Shown piece by piece: positions 18,127 through 26,155 of a stretch of 49,050 nt of DNA. A program made the position numbers and the translations under genes. Under the pieces are notes generated by a model that saw only the letters and a program-made list of their open reading frames with translations, made no database searches and was not told where the DNA came from. How positions within the stretch are numbered: the stretch's first letter is position 1; each line of letters opens with the position of its first letter. Origin of the DNA: Methyloversatilis sp. (GTDB lineage: Bacteria; Pseudomonadota; Gammaproteobacteria; Burkholderiales; Rhodocyclaceae); NCBI RefSeq assembly GCF_030696805.1, contig NZ_JAUYRO010000097.1:1-49050 (forward strand), read 5' to 3'.

Positions 18127-19557
18127 GTGGTAAGGCGCACGCGTCGCCGCGGCAGGTTCGCCCGGCTGACCAGTCAGGCCCTGCGCGCGCCGCTGCGCCG
18201 ATTTCCGCTGCTGCCGCGCACATTGCTGGCGCGCACTTTCCTGCTGCTGGCCGGCCTGCTGACCGCCTCGGTACTCGCGTGGTCGGGCATCTACGCCTGG
18301 CTGGAGCGCGCGCCACGTGCGCAGCAGGCGGCGCAGATCATCATCAGCGTCATCAACCTCACCCGTGCTTCGCTGGTCAGCGCCGACCCGCAGCGACGCG
18401 TCGAACTGTTGACCGACCTGTCGATGCGCGAAGGCCTGCGCATCTATCTCGACGGCGACATTCCGGGTTTCGACCCGATCCCCGGCGACCGCTCCCTGGC
18501 TGCCATCGAGGACGAACTGCGCAAGCGGCTCGACCCGCGCACCCGCATTGTCGTATCGCGCGGCATCCAGACCGGACTGTTTGTCAGCTTCAGCATCTCC
18601 GACGGCGAAGGCCTCGACGATTACTGGCTCATGCTGCCGCGCAACCGCATCGAGCGCCCGCTGGCGCTCGAAGTGGTCGGCTGGGGCACCGCCGCGCTGC
18701 TGCTCGCGCTCGGGGGCGCCTTCCTGATCGTGCGCCGGGTGACCCGGCCGCTGTCGGCGATGAAGCGCGCGGCCCGCGCGATCGGTCGCGGCGAGCGCCC
18801 CGCTCCGCTGCCCGAACACGGCGCCGAGGAACTGGCCGAAGTGGCGCATGCGTTCAACCAGATGGCCGACGATCTGGCGCGCATGGAAGACGAGCGCGCG
18901 CTCATTCTGGCCGGCATTTCGCACGACCTGCGCACGCCGCTGACCCGACTGCGGCTCGACATGGAAATGGCCGGGCTTGACCCGGACACGGTGCGCGACA
19001 TGAGCGCCGACATCGATGACATGGACAAGATCATCGGCCAGTTTCTCGACTTCGCCCGCATGACCACCGGCGAAGAACCGGTCGAAGGCGATCTGGCCAG
19101 CCTCGTGCTGGAAGCGGCCCAGGCCTACACCCGGCACGGCTTCGCGGTCAGCGCAGCGCGGCTCGATCCGGTGCCGGCCTTGCGCTTTCGCCCGCTCGCC
19201 ATCCGCCGTTGCCTGAACAATCTGATCGACAACGCGCTGCGTCACGCCGGTGAAGACAAGCCTATCGAACTGTCATGCGTGGTGGACGGACCGGTCGCCT
19301 GCATCGACGTGAGCGACCGCGGCCCGGGCATACCGCCCGAGCAGATCGACCGTCTGAAGCGGCCCTTCACGCGACTGGACAATTCGCGCACCGGACAGAG
19401 CGGCGCCGGACTGGGTCTGGCCATCGTCGAGCGCACCTTGCGTGCGCACGGCGGCCGGTTCGAACTGCTGCAGCGCGAGGGCGGCGGGCTGATCGCCCGC
19501 CTGCAACTGCCGCTGACCCCACCGGCAGCAGCCAGCCGTGACCGGCAGAATCAGTGA
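18127..19557 (+). CDS. envZ: Sensor histidine kinase EnvZ
   Basis: Inner-membrane kinase of 476 residues paired with OmpR. Two membrane segments (about 33-54 and 183-203) bracket a periplasmic domain; a HAMP linker follows, then HisKA with the phospho-accepting His266 in ISHDLRTPLTRLR, and an HATPase_c domain with NNLIDNALRHA, DRGPGIP and a GAGLGLAIVE loop. The only usable start is GTG at 18127; the frame is open back to the ompR stop but contains no ATG or GTG. The 3' end overlaps the convergent SapC-family gene by 7 bases. Confidence 0.93.
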   Translation: MVRRTRRRGRFARLTSQALRAPLRRFPLLPRTLLARTFLLLAGLLTASVLAWSGIYAWLERAPRAQQAAQIIISVINLTRASLVSADPQRRVELLTDLSMREGLRIYLDGDIPGFDPIPGDRSLAAIEDELRKRLDPRTRIVVSRGIQTGLFVSFSISDGEGLDDYWLMLPRNRIERPLALEVVGWGTAALLLALGGAFLIVRRVTRPLSAMKRAARAIGRGERPAPLPEHGAEELAEVAHAFNQMADDLARMEDERALILAGISHDLRTPLTRLRLDMEMAGLDPDTVRDMSADIDDMDKIIGQFLDFARMTTGEEPVEGDLASLVLEAAQAYTRHGFAVSAARLDPVPALRFRPLAIRRCLNNLIDNALRHAGEDKPIELSCVVDGPVACIDVSDRGPGIPPEQIDRLKRPFTRLDNSRTGQSGAGLGLAIVERTLRAHGGRFELLQREGGGLIARLQLPLTPPAAASRDRQNQ

Positions 19558-20339
19558 ACGCTGCCTGATTCGGTCGCCGTGACAGTCGCATCATCGGCCG
19601 CTGCGGCCGGTGCGTCACCGCCGCGCTGCGCCGTGCGGTCCAGCAGCACGCGCAGATGGCCGAGCGACAGCAGTTGCGCATAGACCAGACCCATCCAGCC
19701 GCGGCGGAACAGATCGACCGCCGCCGCCGCCGACAGTGATTGCAGCTTCGCTTCGTCGATCACCCACAGCCCATCGAGGCGGAACTTGCGACCGTCCTTC
19801 AGTTCGGCCATCGCGCTCATTTCGTTCAGCAGGCCAAGCTGTTCGACCTCGCGGCAGAACTCCGCCGTGCGCTGCGCCTCGTTCTGGTAACCCTGCACGA
19901 ACGCCAGCGCATTCTTCAGGAAGGGCGTTTCGGCGCCGTTCTCGTCAAACAGTCGTTCGCCCTCTTCCTTGTTGAAGCCCGGAAACTGTTCGTCCATGCA
20001 CACCAGCAGCTTGTCGGGGGCCGTGTTGTCCTGCACCGCGACGAAAGGGTAGCGGCGCACGAAGGCGGGCACGTAGCGTGCGTCCCACTTGCCTTCGTCG
20101 TTCAGATAGAGGTTTTCCGCGTCGCGCAGACCGAGCAGCGCCACCGGTACCAGACCGCCCGGCAGCCGTGCGAACACGATCGGGTACTCGCGCGCCACAT
20201 CGCCGAACTCGACCAGCGCCAGCGGCACGCAGTTGGTGCTCGCGGCGAAACGCAGGTTGTCCTGCGGCTTCAGGTGAAGGTCACGGTGGGTGTCGCGGTT
20301 CAGAACGACCACACTGTCGTAGAAAAGCAGCGTTTTCAT
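19551..20339 (-). CDS. SapC family protein
   Basis: A 262-residue member of the SapC (PF07277) family, named after a Campylobacter surface-layer gene; no biochemical role is firmly known. The N-terminus MKTLLFYDSVVVLNRDTHRD and the central FARLPGGLVPVALLGLRDAENLYL block support the assignment. The start at 20339 has GGAAGGATTTCA immediately upstream; a longer frame to 20642 lacks family similarity. No signal peptide is visible. Divergent from the haemoglobin gene, convergent with envZ. Confidence 0.8.
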   Translation of the reverse strand: MKTLLFYDSVVVLNRDTHRDLHLKPQDNLRFAASTNCVPLALVEFGDVAREYPIVFARLPGGLVPVALLGLRDAENLYLNDEGKWDARYVPAFVRRYPFVAVQDNTAPDKLLVCMDEQFPGFNKEEGERLFDENGAETPFLKNALAFVQGYQNEAQRTAEFCREVEQLGLLNEMSAMAELKDGRKFRLDGLWVIDEAKLQSLSAAAAVDLFRRGWMGLVYAQLLSLGHLRVLLDRTAQRGGDAPAAAADDATVTATESGSVH

Positions 20340-20507
20340 TGAAATCCTTCCGGTGGATGGGAGTGCGCCGGGGCAGATTCTATGCCGCCCGCTCGGGCCG
20401 CCGCGCGAAAAACGACCGCGCGATGCCCAAAGTCCGGCAGGCCGGAGCGATATAAAATCACGCTTTGAGGCCACCACCGGTAGCCGACTGAACACGCTCA
20501 CCACCCC

Positions 20508-20909
20508 ATGACACAGACCCAACCCGCCAGCACCACCTTCTACGACCACATCGGTGGCGCCCCCGCCGTGCGCACGCTGGTCGATCGCTTCTACGAGCTG
20601 ATGGACACGCTGCCCGAGGCCTACGGCATCCGCAAGCTGCATCCGGCCGACCTGTCCGGCTCAGCCGAAAAGCTCTACATGTATCTGTCCGGCTGGCTCG
20701 GCGGCCCGCAGCTGTACATCGAAGCCTACGGCCACCCGCGCCTGCGCGCGCGCCATCTGCCCTTCACGATCGGCGAGGCGGAACGCGACCAGTGGCTCAT
20801 GTGCATGCGCATGGCGATGGAAGAAGTGCTGCCGCCGGACGATTCCAACGCGCAGCTTTACGGCGCGCTGGCTGACCTGGCCGACCACATGCGGAACATG
20901 GCCGGTTAG
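20508..20909 (+). CDS. Group II truncated haemoglobin
   Basis: A 133-residue 2-over-2 globin that binds haem and handles O2 or NO. The proximal haem ligand should be His83 in RARHLPFTIGEAERDQWL, with the group II marker Trp96 in the same helix and Tyr29 at the B10 position. Length is typical. It is a single gene divergent from the SapC-family gene; no FNR-type box was found in front of it. Confidence 0.92.
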   Translation: MTQTQPASTTFYDHIGGAPAVRTLVDRFYELMDTLPEAYGIRKLHPADLSGSAEKLYMYLSGWLGGPQLYIEAYGHPRLRARHLPFTIGEAERDQWLMCMRMAMEEVLPPDDSNAQLYGALADLADHMRNMAG

Positions 20910-21147
20910 CGACCGTCGGCAGGCCTGCCCGTCGGGGGAGGGAACTCCAGCCGGCTAACCGATGGCGCTCGCCCGCCGCGCCGCAGCGAACCTGGCCTAT
21001 CGAAACATCTGTGCGAAGGCTGCTCCGCATCCGTGCCTCGCCTCATCGGGCAAGGTGGCGCAGGATGCTGGCGAGTATCTGCGGCACGCGTTGCGGGTCG
21101 CGGCCGATGTCCTGCAACAGCGCGTCGACCGTCGCCTTACCCGGCGC

Positions 21148-21579
21148 TCACAGCCCGCCATGGGCCGACCAGAAAGCGGCCGGCGTCACAATGGCATAAC
21201 GATCCGCCAACGCGAGCAGGTCTTTGTCGCCCGTCACAAGGTAGTGAGCGCCCGAGGTATTCAGCGCGGCGAGCAGGGTGGCCAGTACCGGCTGGTCGTT
21301 CCCATAGCGAAGGTCCGGTTCGAGACTTGGCAGCGGTTCGATGACTTCGGCCTGGATCGAAAGCACATCGACGAGGTCGTCGATCTCCGTCGCCGTCAGG
21401 CCATGGCGATGCTCGAGGCGTGGCAGCACGCGCCGCAATTCTTCCAGTATGTATATAGAGAGCACCACGTCCACCGAACCGTGGCGCCACGCGGCCAGTA
21501 TCTTGCCCGGCAGGCTGCCCGGATACGCAATGCCCGACAGCAGCACGTTGGTGTCGAGCACGACCCGCAGCGTTGCCAC
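21148..21579 (-). CDS. PIN-domain toxin (putative ribonuclease)
   Basis: A 143-residue PIN-domain protein, predicted Mg-dependent RNase and toxin of the upstream antitoxin. The acidic residues are visible: Asp9 (VVLDTNVLLSG), Glu46/47, Asp95 and Asp118/120 (VTGDKDLLAL). It resembles the COG1569 group. The start is GTG at 21579, six bases after the antitoxin stop and without its own ribosome binding site, so translation is likely coupled. After its TGA the same frame stays open for another 34 codons. Confidence 0.85.
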   Translation of the reverse strand: MATLRVVLDTNVLLSGIAYPGSLPGKILAAWRHGSVDVVLSIYILEELRRVLPRLEHRHGLTATEIDDLVDVLSIQAEVIEPLPSLEPDLRYGNDQPVLATLLAALNTSGAHYLVTGDKDLLALADRYAIVTPAAFWSAHGGL

Positions 21580-21585
21580 GAGGTC

Positions 21586-21879
21586 TCAGCGCCGGGTGGC
21601 CGAAGAACCTGCCTGCACCCGGTCTTGCGCGATGGCGGCGTCGATCTCGGCCATCCCTTCCGCTTCCGGCACGCCGGCAAAGCCGCCCTCGATGCGCTGG
21701 CACAGTGCGTCGAAGCGGCTCTGCATACGGCGGATGCGCTCGAACAGGCGGGCGTCGACCAGCGCTGCCACGGGCTTGCCGTCCTTGTTGATCACGATGC
21801 TGTCGTGGCGGTACTGCACCTGATTGAGCATCTCGCCCAGATTCTGCCGAAAACTCACTGCACTCGTTTCGGTAATCAC
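21586..21879 (-). CDS. Phd/YefM-family antitoxin
   Basis: A 97-residue antitoxin with the Phd/YefM DNA-binding N-terminus (ITETSAVSFRQNLGEMLNQV, then DSIVINKDGKPVAALVDARL) and a C-terminal helix that should wrap the PIN toxin. The GTG start at 21879 is supported by GGAGGGGG directly upstream. A 22-bp palindrome starts 18 bases before the gene and is a natural site for autorepression. Confidence 0.87.
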   Translation of the reverse strand: MITETSAVSFRQNLGEMLNQVQYRHDSIVINKDGKPVAALVDARLFERIRRMQSRFDALCQRIEGGFAGVPEAEGMAEIDAAIAQDRVQAGSSATRR

Positions 21880-21896
21880 GCCCCCTCCATTGCTAT

Positions 21897-21918
21897 GACC
21901 ATCATGATCATGATGGTC
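21897..21918. promoter_or_regulatory. 22-bp perfect palindrome, candidate toxin-antitoxin operator
   Basis: The half-site GACCATCATGA (21897-21907) is followed directly by its exact reverse complement (21908-21918). It lies between the antitoxin ribosome binding site and the upstream region, where Phd-family antitoxins bind to repress their own operon. Confidence 0.55.
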
Positions 21919-22186
21919 CGGCCCTCGTTGAGAATCAAGTGAACTTCAGGCATGTAGATGAACAGATCCGGGAGCCAACGGCACCGTGTATCAGCTGTCC
22001 ATCTCGCATCACCCCCGAATTTTCGTTCGACTTCGCCCGGCTCCGAGCCTGCTTTGCGCGGAATCGGAAGCGGACATCCACCACTCACCCGCGCCTTACG
22101 AGCGCGACGGGTGTGGGCGGGCTGGCGTCAGCGGGTGAAGGCGTCCGGGATGCTGACGACAGCGTCGGCGCGCCATTCAGCTAACC

Positions 22187-22200
22187 TTGATCAACATCAA
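22187..22200. promoter_or_regulatory. Perfect FNR/ANR-type box
   Basis: TTGAT CAAC ATCAA matches the FNR consensus TTGAT-N4-ATCAA at all ten defined positions. It lies 89 bases before the TonB receptor start and next to a Fur-like sequence, suggesting oxygen-responsive control of the receptor and the downstream cytochrome. Confidence 0.6.
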
Positions 22201-22202
22201 AC

Positions 22203-22221
22203 GCAAATCATTCTCATAAGC
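22203..22221. promoter_or_regulatory. Fur-like site
   Basis: GCAAATCATTCTCATAAGC; read on the minus strand it contains TGAGAATGATT, close to the Fur box core. It begins two bases after the FNR-type box and precedes a TonB-dependent receptor, a classic Fur target. Match is partial. Confidence 0.45.
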
Positions 22222-22289
22222 TTACTTTTGTATAGATCTATTGATCAGGCGAGCCAGCGCATGCCAGCCAGCCCCTTACGGAGACTGTC

Positions 22290-24371
22290 ATGCCCCTGCA
22301 CCCGCCCCTGCGCGCTGCCGCACCCCCTATCGCGATCGCATTGCTGTGCGCCTTTCCCGCCGCACAGGCCGCGGACGCCGACAAGATCCTTCCGTCCGTC
22401 ACCGTGACCGCTACGGGTTACGCCATGTCCGACAACGAAACACCGATCGCCACGACGGCGCTCGATCGCACCGAACTCGACCGGCGCGGCAGCGCAAACG
22501 TGGGCGAAGCGCTGCGCGGCGAGCCGGGCATTGCCGTCGCCTCGGACAGCGCCCAGGGACAGAACCCGGTGATCCGCGGGCTTGGTCGCGACAGCATCGT
22601 GCTGCTGGTCGATGGCATGCGCTTCAATTCCGCGCAGCCGGCCGGCGCCATCGCCTCGTTCATGTCGCTCGGCCTGGCGGAAATGGTCGAAGTGGTGCGC
22701 GGCGGCGCATCGGTGCTCTACGGAACCGGTGCACTGGGCGGCGCCATCAATGTGCTGTTGCCGCAGGCGAAGTTTGTCGATGGCGCGCGCATCGATGCCG
22801 GCGCCCGCTTCGACAGCGCCAGCGAAGGCCTGCGCGGCACCGCGGTCACGAATATCGGCCATGGCGATCACGCGCTGATGATCGGCGTGTCGACAGCCCG
22901 CATCGGCGACTACGACACGCCGGACGGCAAGGCCGCGCGCACCGGCTACGATTCCGATGCGCTGATCGGCCAGTACCGCTTCCGCATCGACGGCGAACAG
23001 CAATTGCGCGTATCGGCCCAGCTGCATCGCGACGAAGACGTGTGGTACCCGGGTTCGACCCGGCCGCACCCGAGCAATCCCGCCAGCCGCAGCACCACGG
23101 TGCGCTCACCCGGGCAGGAACGCAGCCTGTTCGAACTGGGCTACAGCCTGCAGGCCGGCGGCGACCGCCCGCTCAACCTTGATGTGCGCCTCTACCGCCA
23201 GAACATGCAGCGGCAGATCTTCGCCTACGCCAACTGGCTCGGGCGCGACATCGTCACCACCCGCGTGGACTTCGAAACCGACGGCTTCGACGCCCGCGGC
23301 GACTGGCTGGTCCATCCGCAACATCTGTTGTCGGCCGGCGTGAATGCCTGGGAAATGCGCGCCGACCCGAACCGGCAGATGGCGGCAGCGCCGGCCTTCG
23401 CGACCTTCGCGGAGAACGCACCCTTCGATGATGCACGCGTACGCGCCATCGGCGCCTATGTGCAGGACGACATGCGTTTCGGTGCGCTGAACGTGCTGGC
23501 CGGCCTGCGCCATGACAAGGTCACGTCCGACGCTGACAGCATGAGCAACGGCGCACGCACGACCGGGCTGGCCGGCGCGGACAGCGCACTTTCGGGCAGC
23601 CTGGGCGCGATCTACCGCATCACGCCGCTGCTGCGTCCCTACGCCAGCTATGCCCGCGCGTTTCGCGCGCCGGGCATGCGAGAGCGCTACGAATCCGGCC
23701 TGCGCGGCGACGGTTACTTCTACGCCGGCAGCCCGGAGGTCGAAGCGGAAAAGGCCGACCAGTTCGAACTGGGCATCAAGGGCAGCAGCGACGATTTCGC
23801 CTACAGCCTGTCGGCCTATCACAACCGCATCGACAACTACCTGACCGGCCGCATCCTGAGCGGTGCCGAAGCGATCGCCGCCTGCGGTGGCCCCAATGCA
23901 GCGAACTGCAAGAAGAACGTGAATCTCGGTTCGGCGACGATACGCGGCATCGAAGCATCGCTGCGCTGGCAGATCGCGCGCGGTCACTGGCTGAGCGCGG
24001 CGTATTCAGCGCTGCGCGGCGACAACGACGACCTCGACGAACCGCTGTTCCAGATGCCGGCCGACGAGCTGTCGCTGGGCTGGACCGGCAAGGTGCTCGA
24101 TGCCGTGCGGGCCGACTTCACGCTGCGCCTGGTCGACCGCCAGGACCGCGTGGCCACCGTCTTCACGCGCGGCGCGGAAGATGAAACCGCGGGCTTCGTC
24201 ACCGCGGACGCCGGTTTCACCATCCCGCTCGAGCGCTCGCAAAGCCTGCGCGTGGCCGTGCGCAACCTCGCCGACAAGACCTATCACGAACACCTCGCCG
24301 ACGGCCTGTCCGGACAGGAACTGCGCGCCGTGGGCCGTTCGCTGCAGGTGAGCTGGCGCGGCAGTTTCTGA
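22290..24371 (+). CDS. TonB-dependent outer-membrane receptor
   Basis: Outer-membrane gated channel of 693 residues for an iron or haem-type ligand. A signal peptide ends near AAQA (residue 27), a TonB-box-like SVTVTATG follows, then a plug domain (about 50-155, with VIRGLGRDSIVLLVDGMRF and VEVVRGGASVLYGTGALGG), and a 22-strand barrel ending in Phe (VSWRGSF). The Fur-like and FNR-type sites upstream agree with metal- and oxygen-dependent expression. A cytochrome c'-like gene follows after 69 bases. The exact substrate cannot be assigned. Confidence 0.9.
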   Translation: MPLHPPLRAAAPPIAIALLCAFPAAQAADADKILPSVTVTATGYAMSDNETPIATTALDRTELDRRGSANVGEALRGEPGIAVASDSAQGQNPVIRGLGRDSIVLLVDGMRFNSAQPAGAIASFMSLGLAEMVEVVRGGASVLYGTGALGGAINVLLPQAKFVDGARIDAGARFDSASEGLRGTAVTNIGHGDHALMIGVSTARIGDYDTPDGKAARTGYDSDALIGQYRFRIDGEQQLRVSAQLHRDEDVWYPGSTRPHPSNPASRSTTVRSPGQERSLFELGYSLQAGGDRPLNLDVRLYRQNMQRQIFAYANWLGRDIVTTRVDFETDGFDARGDWLVHPQHLLSAGVNAWEMRADPNRQMAAAPAFATFAENAPFDDARVRAIGAYVQDDMRFGALNVLAGLRHDKVTSDADSMSNGARTTGLAGADSALSGSLGAIYRITPLLRPYASYARAFRAPGMRERYESGLRGDGYFYAGSPEVEAEKADQFELGIKGSSDDFAYSLSAYHNRIDNYLTGRILSGAEAIAACGGPNAANCKKNVNLGSATIRGIEASLRWQIARGHWLSAAYSALRGDNDDLDEPLFQMPADELSLGWTGKVLDAVRADFTLRLVDRQDRVATVFTRGAEDETAGFVTADAGFTIPLERSQSLRVAVRNLADKTYHEHLADGLSGQELRAVGRSLQVSWRGSF

Positions 24372-24440
24372 TCCTGCGTGCGGGCGGCCGTGCCGGCGGC
24401 CCGCCATCCTTCACTCCATCACCCCATCGACACATCCATC

Positions 24441-24938
24441 ATGAAAACACTCCGACGCCTCGGCTTCACCACCTTCTGCTGTGCCGCAGCCGCCCTGTTC
24501 GTGACCGTCGCCCTGCCCTCGGCCGCACACGACGCCCGCCACGCGCCCGCCGACGCCATCGACGCGCGCCACCCCATTCCGCTGAACGCCGCCGAACGCG
24601 CCTTCCTGCTGGCCGAAATGCGCGAATTCCTCGCGGCGACCCAGCGCATTCTCGCCGCCAGTCAGGCCAACGACATGAAAGCCGTCGCCGAGGCCGCCTC
24701 CAGCGTCGGCCTGAAGGCGCACAAGGACGACTTCGCCAACCCCAATTCCATGGTGCAGGACATCCGCAGGAAGGCACCGCCCGCCTTCCTGCCGCTGGGC
24801 CGCACCACCCACGCCGGCTTCGACGAAATCGCCGACATCGCCACGACGATGGGCGACAAGGATGCCGTGAATCAGCTGCTGGCAGCGAACCTGCAGAACT
24901 GCGTCGCCTGCCACGCGGGCTACCGCATCGCGGATTGA
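24441..24938 (+). CDS. Cytochrome c'-like periplasmic haem protein
   Basis: A 165-residue exported protein. The signal peptide (about 1-29) is followed by a mostly helical domain and a single C-terminal haem c site, Cys154-Val-Ala-Cys157-His158 with AGYR after it; a C-terminal CxxCH followed by YR is the cytochrome c' pattern. The start at 24441 is chosen because it begins the signal peptide. Likely co-transcribed with the TonB receptor. It may bind NO or serve in electron transfer; overall similarity to true cytochrome c' could not be tested. Its last codons overlap the artificial tail of the truncated hsdS frame. Confidence 0.75.
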   Translation: MKTLRRLGFTTFCCAAAALFVTVALPSAAHDARHAPADAIDARHPIPLNAAERAFLLAEMREFLAATQRILAASQANDMKAVAEAASSVGLKAHKDDFANPNSMVQDIRRKAPPAFLPLGRTTHAGFDEIADIATTMGDKDAVNQLLAANLQNCVACHAGYRIAD

Positions 24939-26155
24939 CGCGCGGGCCTGCTGGCGTCCTTCGGGGCGCGGCAGGGGTCGGGCAAGGCGCTTTTCAGGGT
25001 GAGGCCGGGGCTGTCGGTCGCGCGTCCGATATCCGTGAGGTGTCCCGGATACCACTGACCAGAAGCCTTCCGATACATCAGCCGGGCTTCACTTCTGCGG
25101 CGGGCGCGAATGGCTCTCGACATACTGGCGAAGCACGCCGTCATGGGCGACTGCCACCCCTCGCCCGTCGACTTGAACAAGTAACTTCCTGTTCTCCGAC
25201 TTCGGTCGCCGGCGCAGCGCCCCCGGCGGCGCTGATCGAAGGCATGGCACGCATCGGCTTCGGCATCACCCACGTCTATGGTCTGACCGAAACCTACGGC
25301 CCGGCCGGAGTGCAGGAAAACCTGTCCGAACAGATCCGCCTCAACGGCCGTCAGGGCGCGCGCTACCCGATGCAGGAAGGCATGACCGTGCTCGACGCGG
25401 GCACGCTTACCGAAGTGCCGGCCGACGGCCACACCATGGGCCAATTCCCAGTGCTCAGGAATATCGCCGAGCCAGGGGATGCCGGAGGGTTTGAGGGGGA
25501 CGGAGGGGTCGAGGCCGCGGGTGACGGCGCGGTGGATGATGGCCTGCTTCTGTTCGTTAAGCAGCGCAATCACCTTCCGCTTCCCCCGGATCGCTCGTTC
25601 CAGCCGCCCGTTCGCCCAGTCCAGAAACCGCACAATCGCCACCTGCTCGTCGGGTGGGGGAAGCGGGATTGGTGCGTCAAGAAACGCTGTGTCGGTCAGC
25701 TGTAGTCGGGAAATCCAGACGCCCTTCGACCTGACCTGTAGCTCCCAGTGGATCGCTGACGAACGGACCAACTCGTGCAGAAACCGGGGATTGATCTGCG
25801 CTGAAGGACGGCTCCGATAGACGCTGTAAGCGGTGCTGATGATTCCATGATGCTGTGACACGCCCAATCCGCCGCCCCACGCCCAGAGAATGTTGATGAC
25901 TAAGTCGCCAGGCCAGCACAACTTGTGACCAGCGTAGGACTCCGCCTTGAACATCGTCACATTGGCGCTGCTGCGAGGCACCACTCCGCGAGCGGAGCTA
26001 ACGGTGAGAAGCTCCTCTCTGCCGGTCTTTGACCGTTCGTCGATGGTGGCCAAGTAGGATTTGCCACGCTTGGTCACCCAATGCCCCGGCACCTGCCCGA
26101 GCCACAACAGCCCCGACTCCTTGTACTCCGCATACGGCTTGAGGTCGGCGATCAT
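24920..26155 (-). CDS. hsdS: Type I restriction-modification specificity subunit HsdS, truncated and fused to foreign sequence
   Basis: The first 239 residues are a genuine HsdS: target-recognition domain 1 (about 15-160), the conserved PIPLPPPDEQVAIVRFLD and helical spacer (to about 210), and the first residues of the second half (SGIPWLGDIPEHWEL). At about 25439 homology stops. The remaining 172 codons are antisense to the acyl-CoA synthetase fragment and unassigned sequence, and overlap the cytochrome gene's 3' end, so they are not a real domain. Target domain 2 is gone. Some half-length S subunits still work as dimers, so function is uncertain. The ATG overlaps the preceding stop (ATGA). 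Confidence 0.8.
   Translation of the reverse strand: MIADLKPYAEYKESGLLWLGQVPGHWVTKRGKSYLATIDERSKTGREELLTVSSARGVVPRSSANVTMFKAESYAGHKLCWPGDLVINILWAWGGGLGVSQHHGIISTAYSVYRSRPSAQINPRFLHELVRSSAIHWELQVRSKGVWISRLQLTDTAFLDAPIPLPPPDEQVAIVRFLDWANGRLERAIRGKRKVIALLNEQKQAIIHRAVTRGLDPSVPLKPSGIPWLGDIPEHWELAHGVAVGRHFGKRARVEHGHAFLHRVARALTAVEADLFGQVFLHSGRAVGFGQTIDVGDAEADACHAFDQRRRGRCAGDRSRRTGSYLFKSTGEGWQSPMTACFASMSRAIRARRRSEARLMYRKASGQWYPGHLTDIGRATDSPGLTLKSALPDPCRAPKDASRPARQSAMR
25201..25440 (+). pseudogene. Fragment of an AMP-dependent acyl-CoA synthetase gene
   Basis: About 80 codons on the plus strand encode AGAAPPAALIEGMARIGFG, THVYGLTETYGP, then RYPMQEGMTVLDAG and EVPADGHTMG. These are the ATP/AMP-binding core motifs (YGLTE) of an acyl-CoA synthetase (AMP-binding family). 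Nothing before or after continues the gene: the left end stops near 25205 and the right end meets hsdS sequence near 25440. It is a dead internal scrap of a gene normally about 540 residues long. Confidence 0.82.

Larger units (their letters stand above)
21880..22289. other. Intergenic control region between antitoxin and TonB receptor
   Basis: A 410-base gene-free stretch that serves two divergent units. It contains the antitoxin ribosome binding site and palindrome on the left and an FNR-type box, a Fur-like site and a TATAGA (22231-22236, possible -10) on the right. The middle part (about 21940-22180) shows no recognisable feature. Confidence 0.5.

Noticed and set aside
24935-25705. 256-codon plus-strand open frame containing acyl-CoA synthetase motifs
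   Set aside because: Only codons in 25201-25440 are gene-like; the rest is unassigned or antisense to hsdS, so the frame is an accident of the junction.
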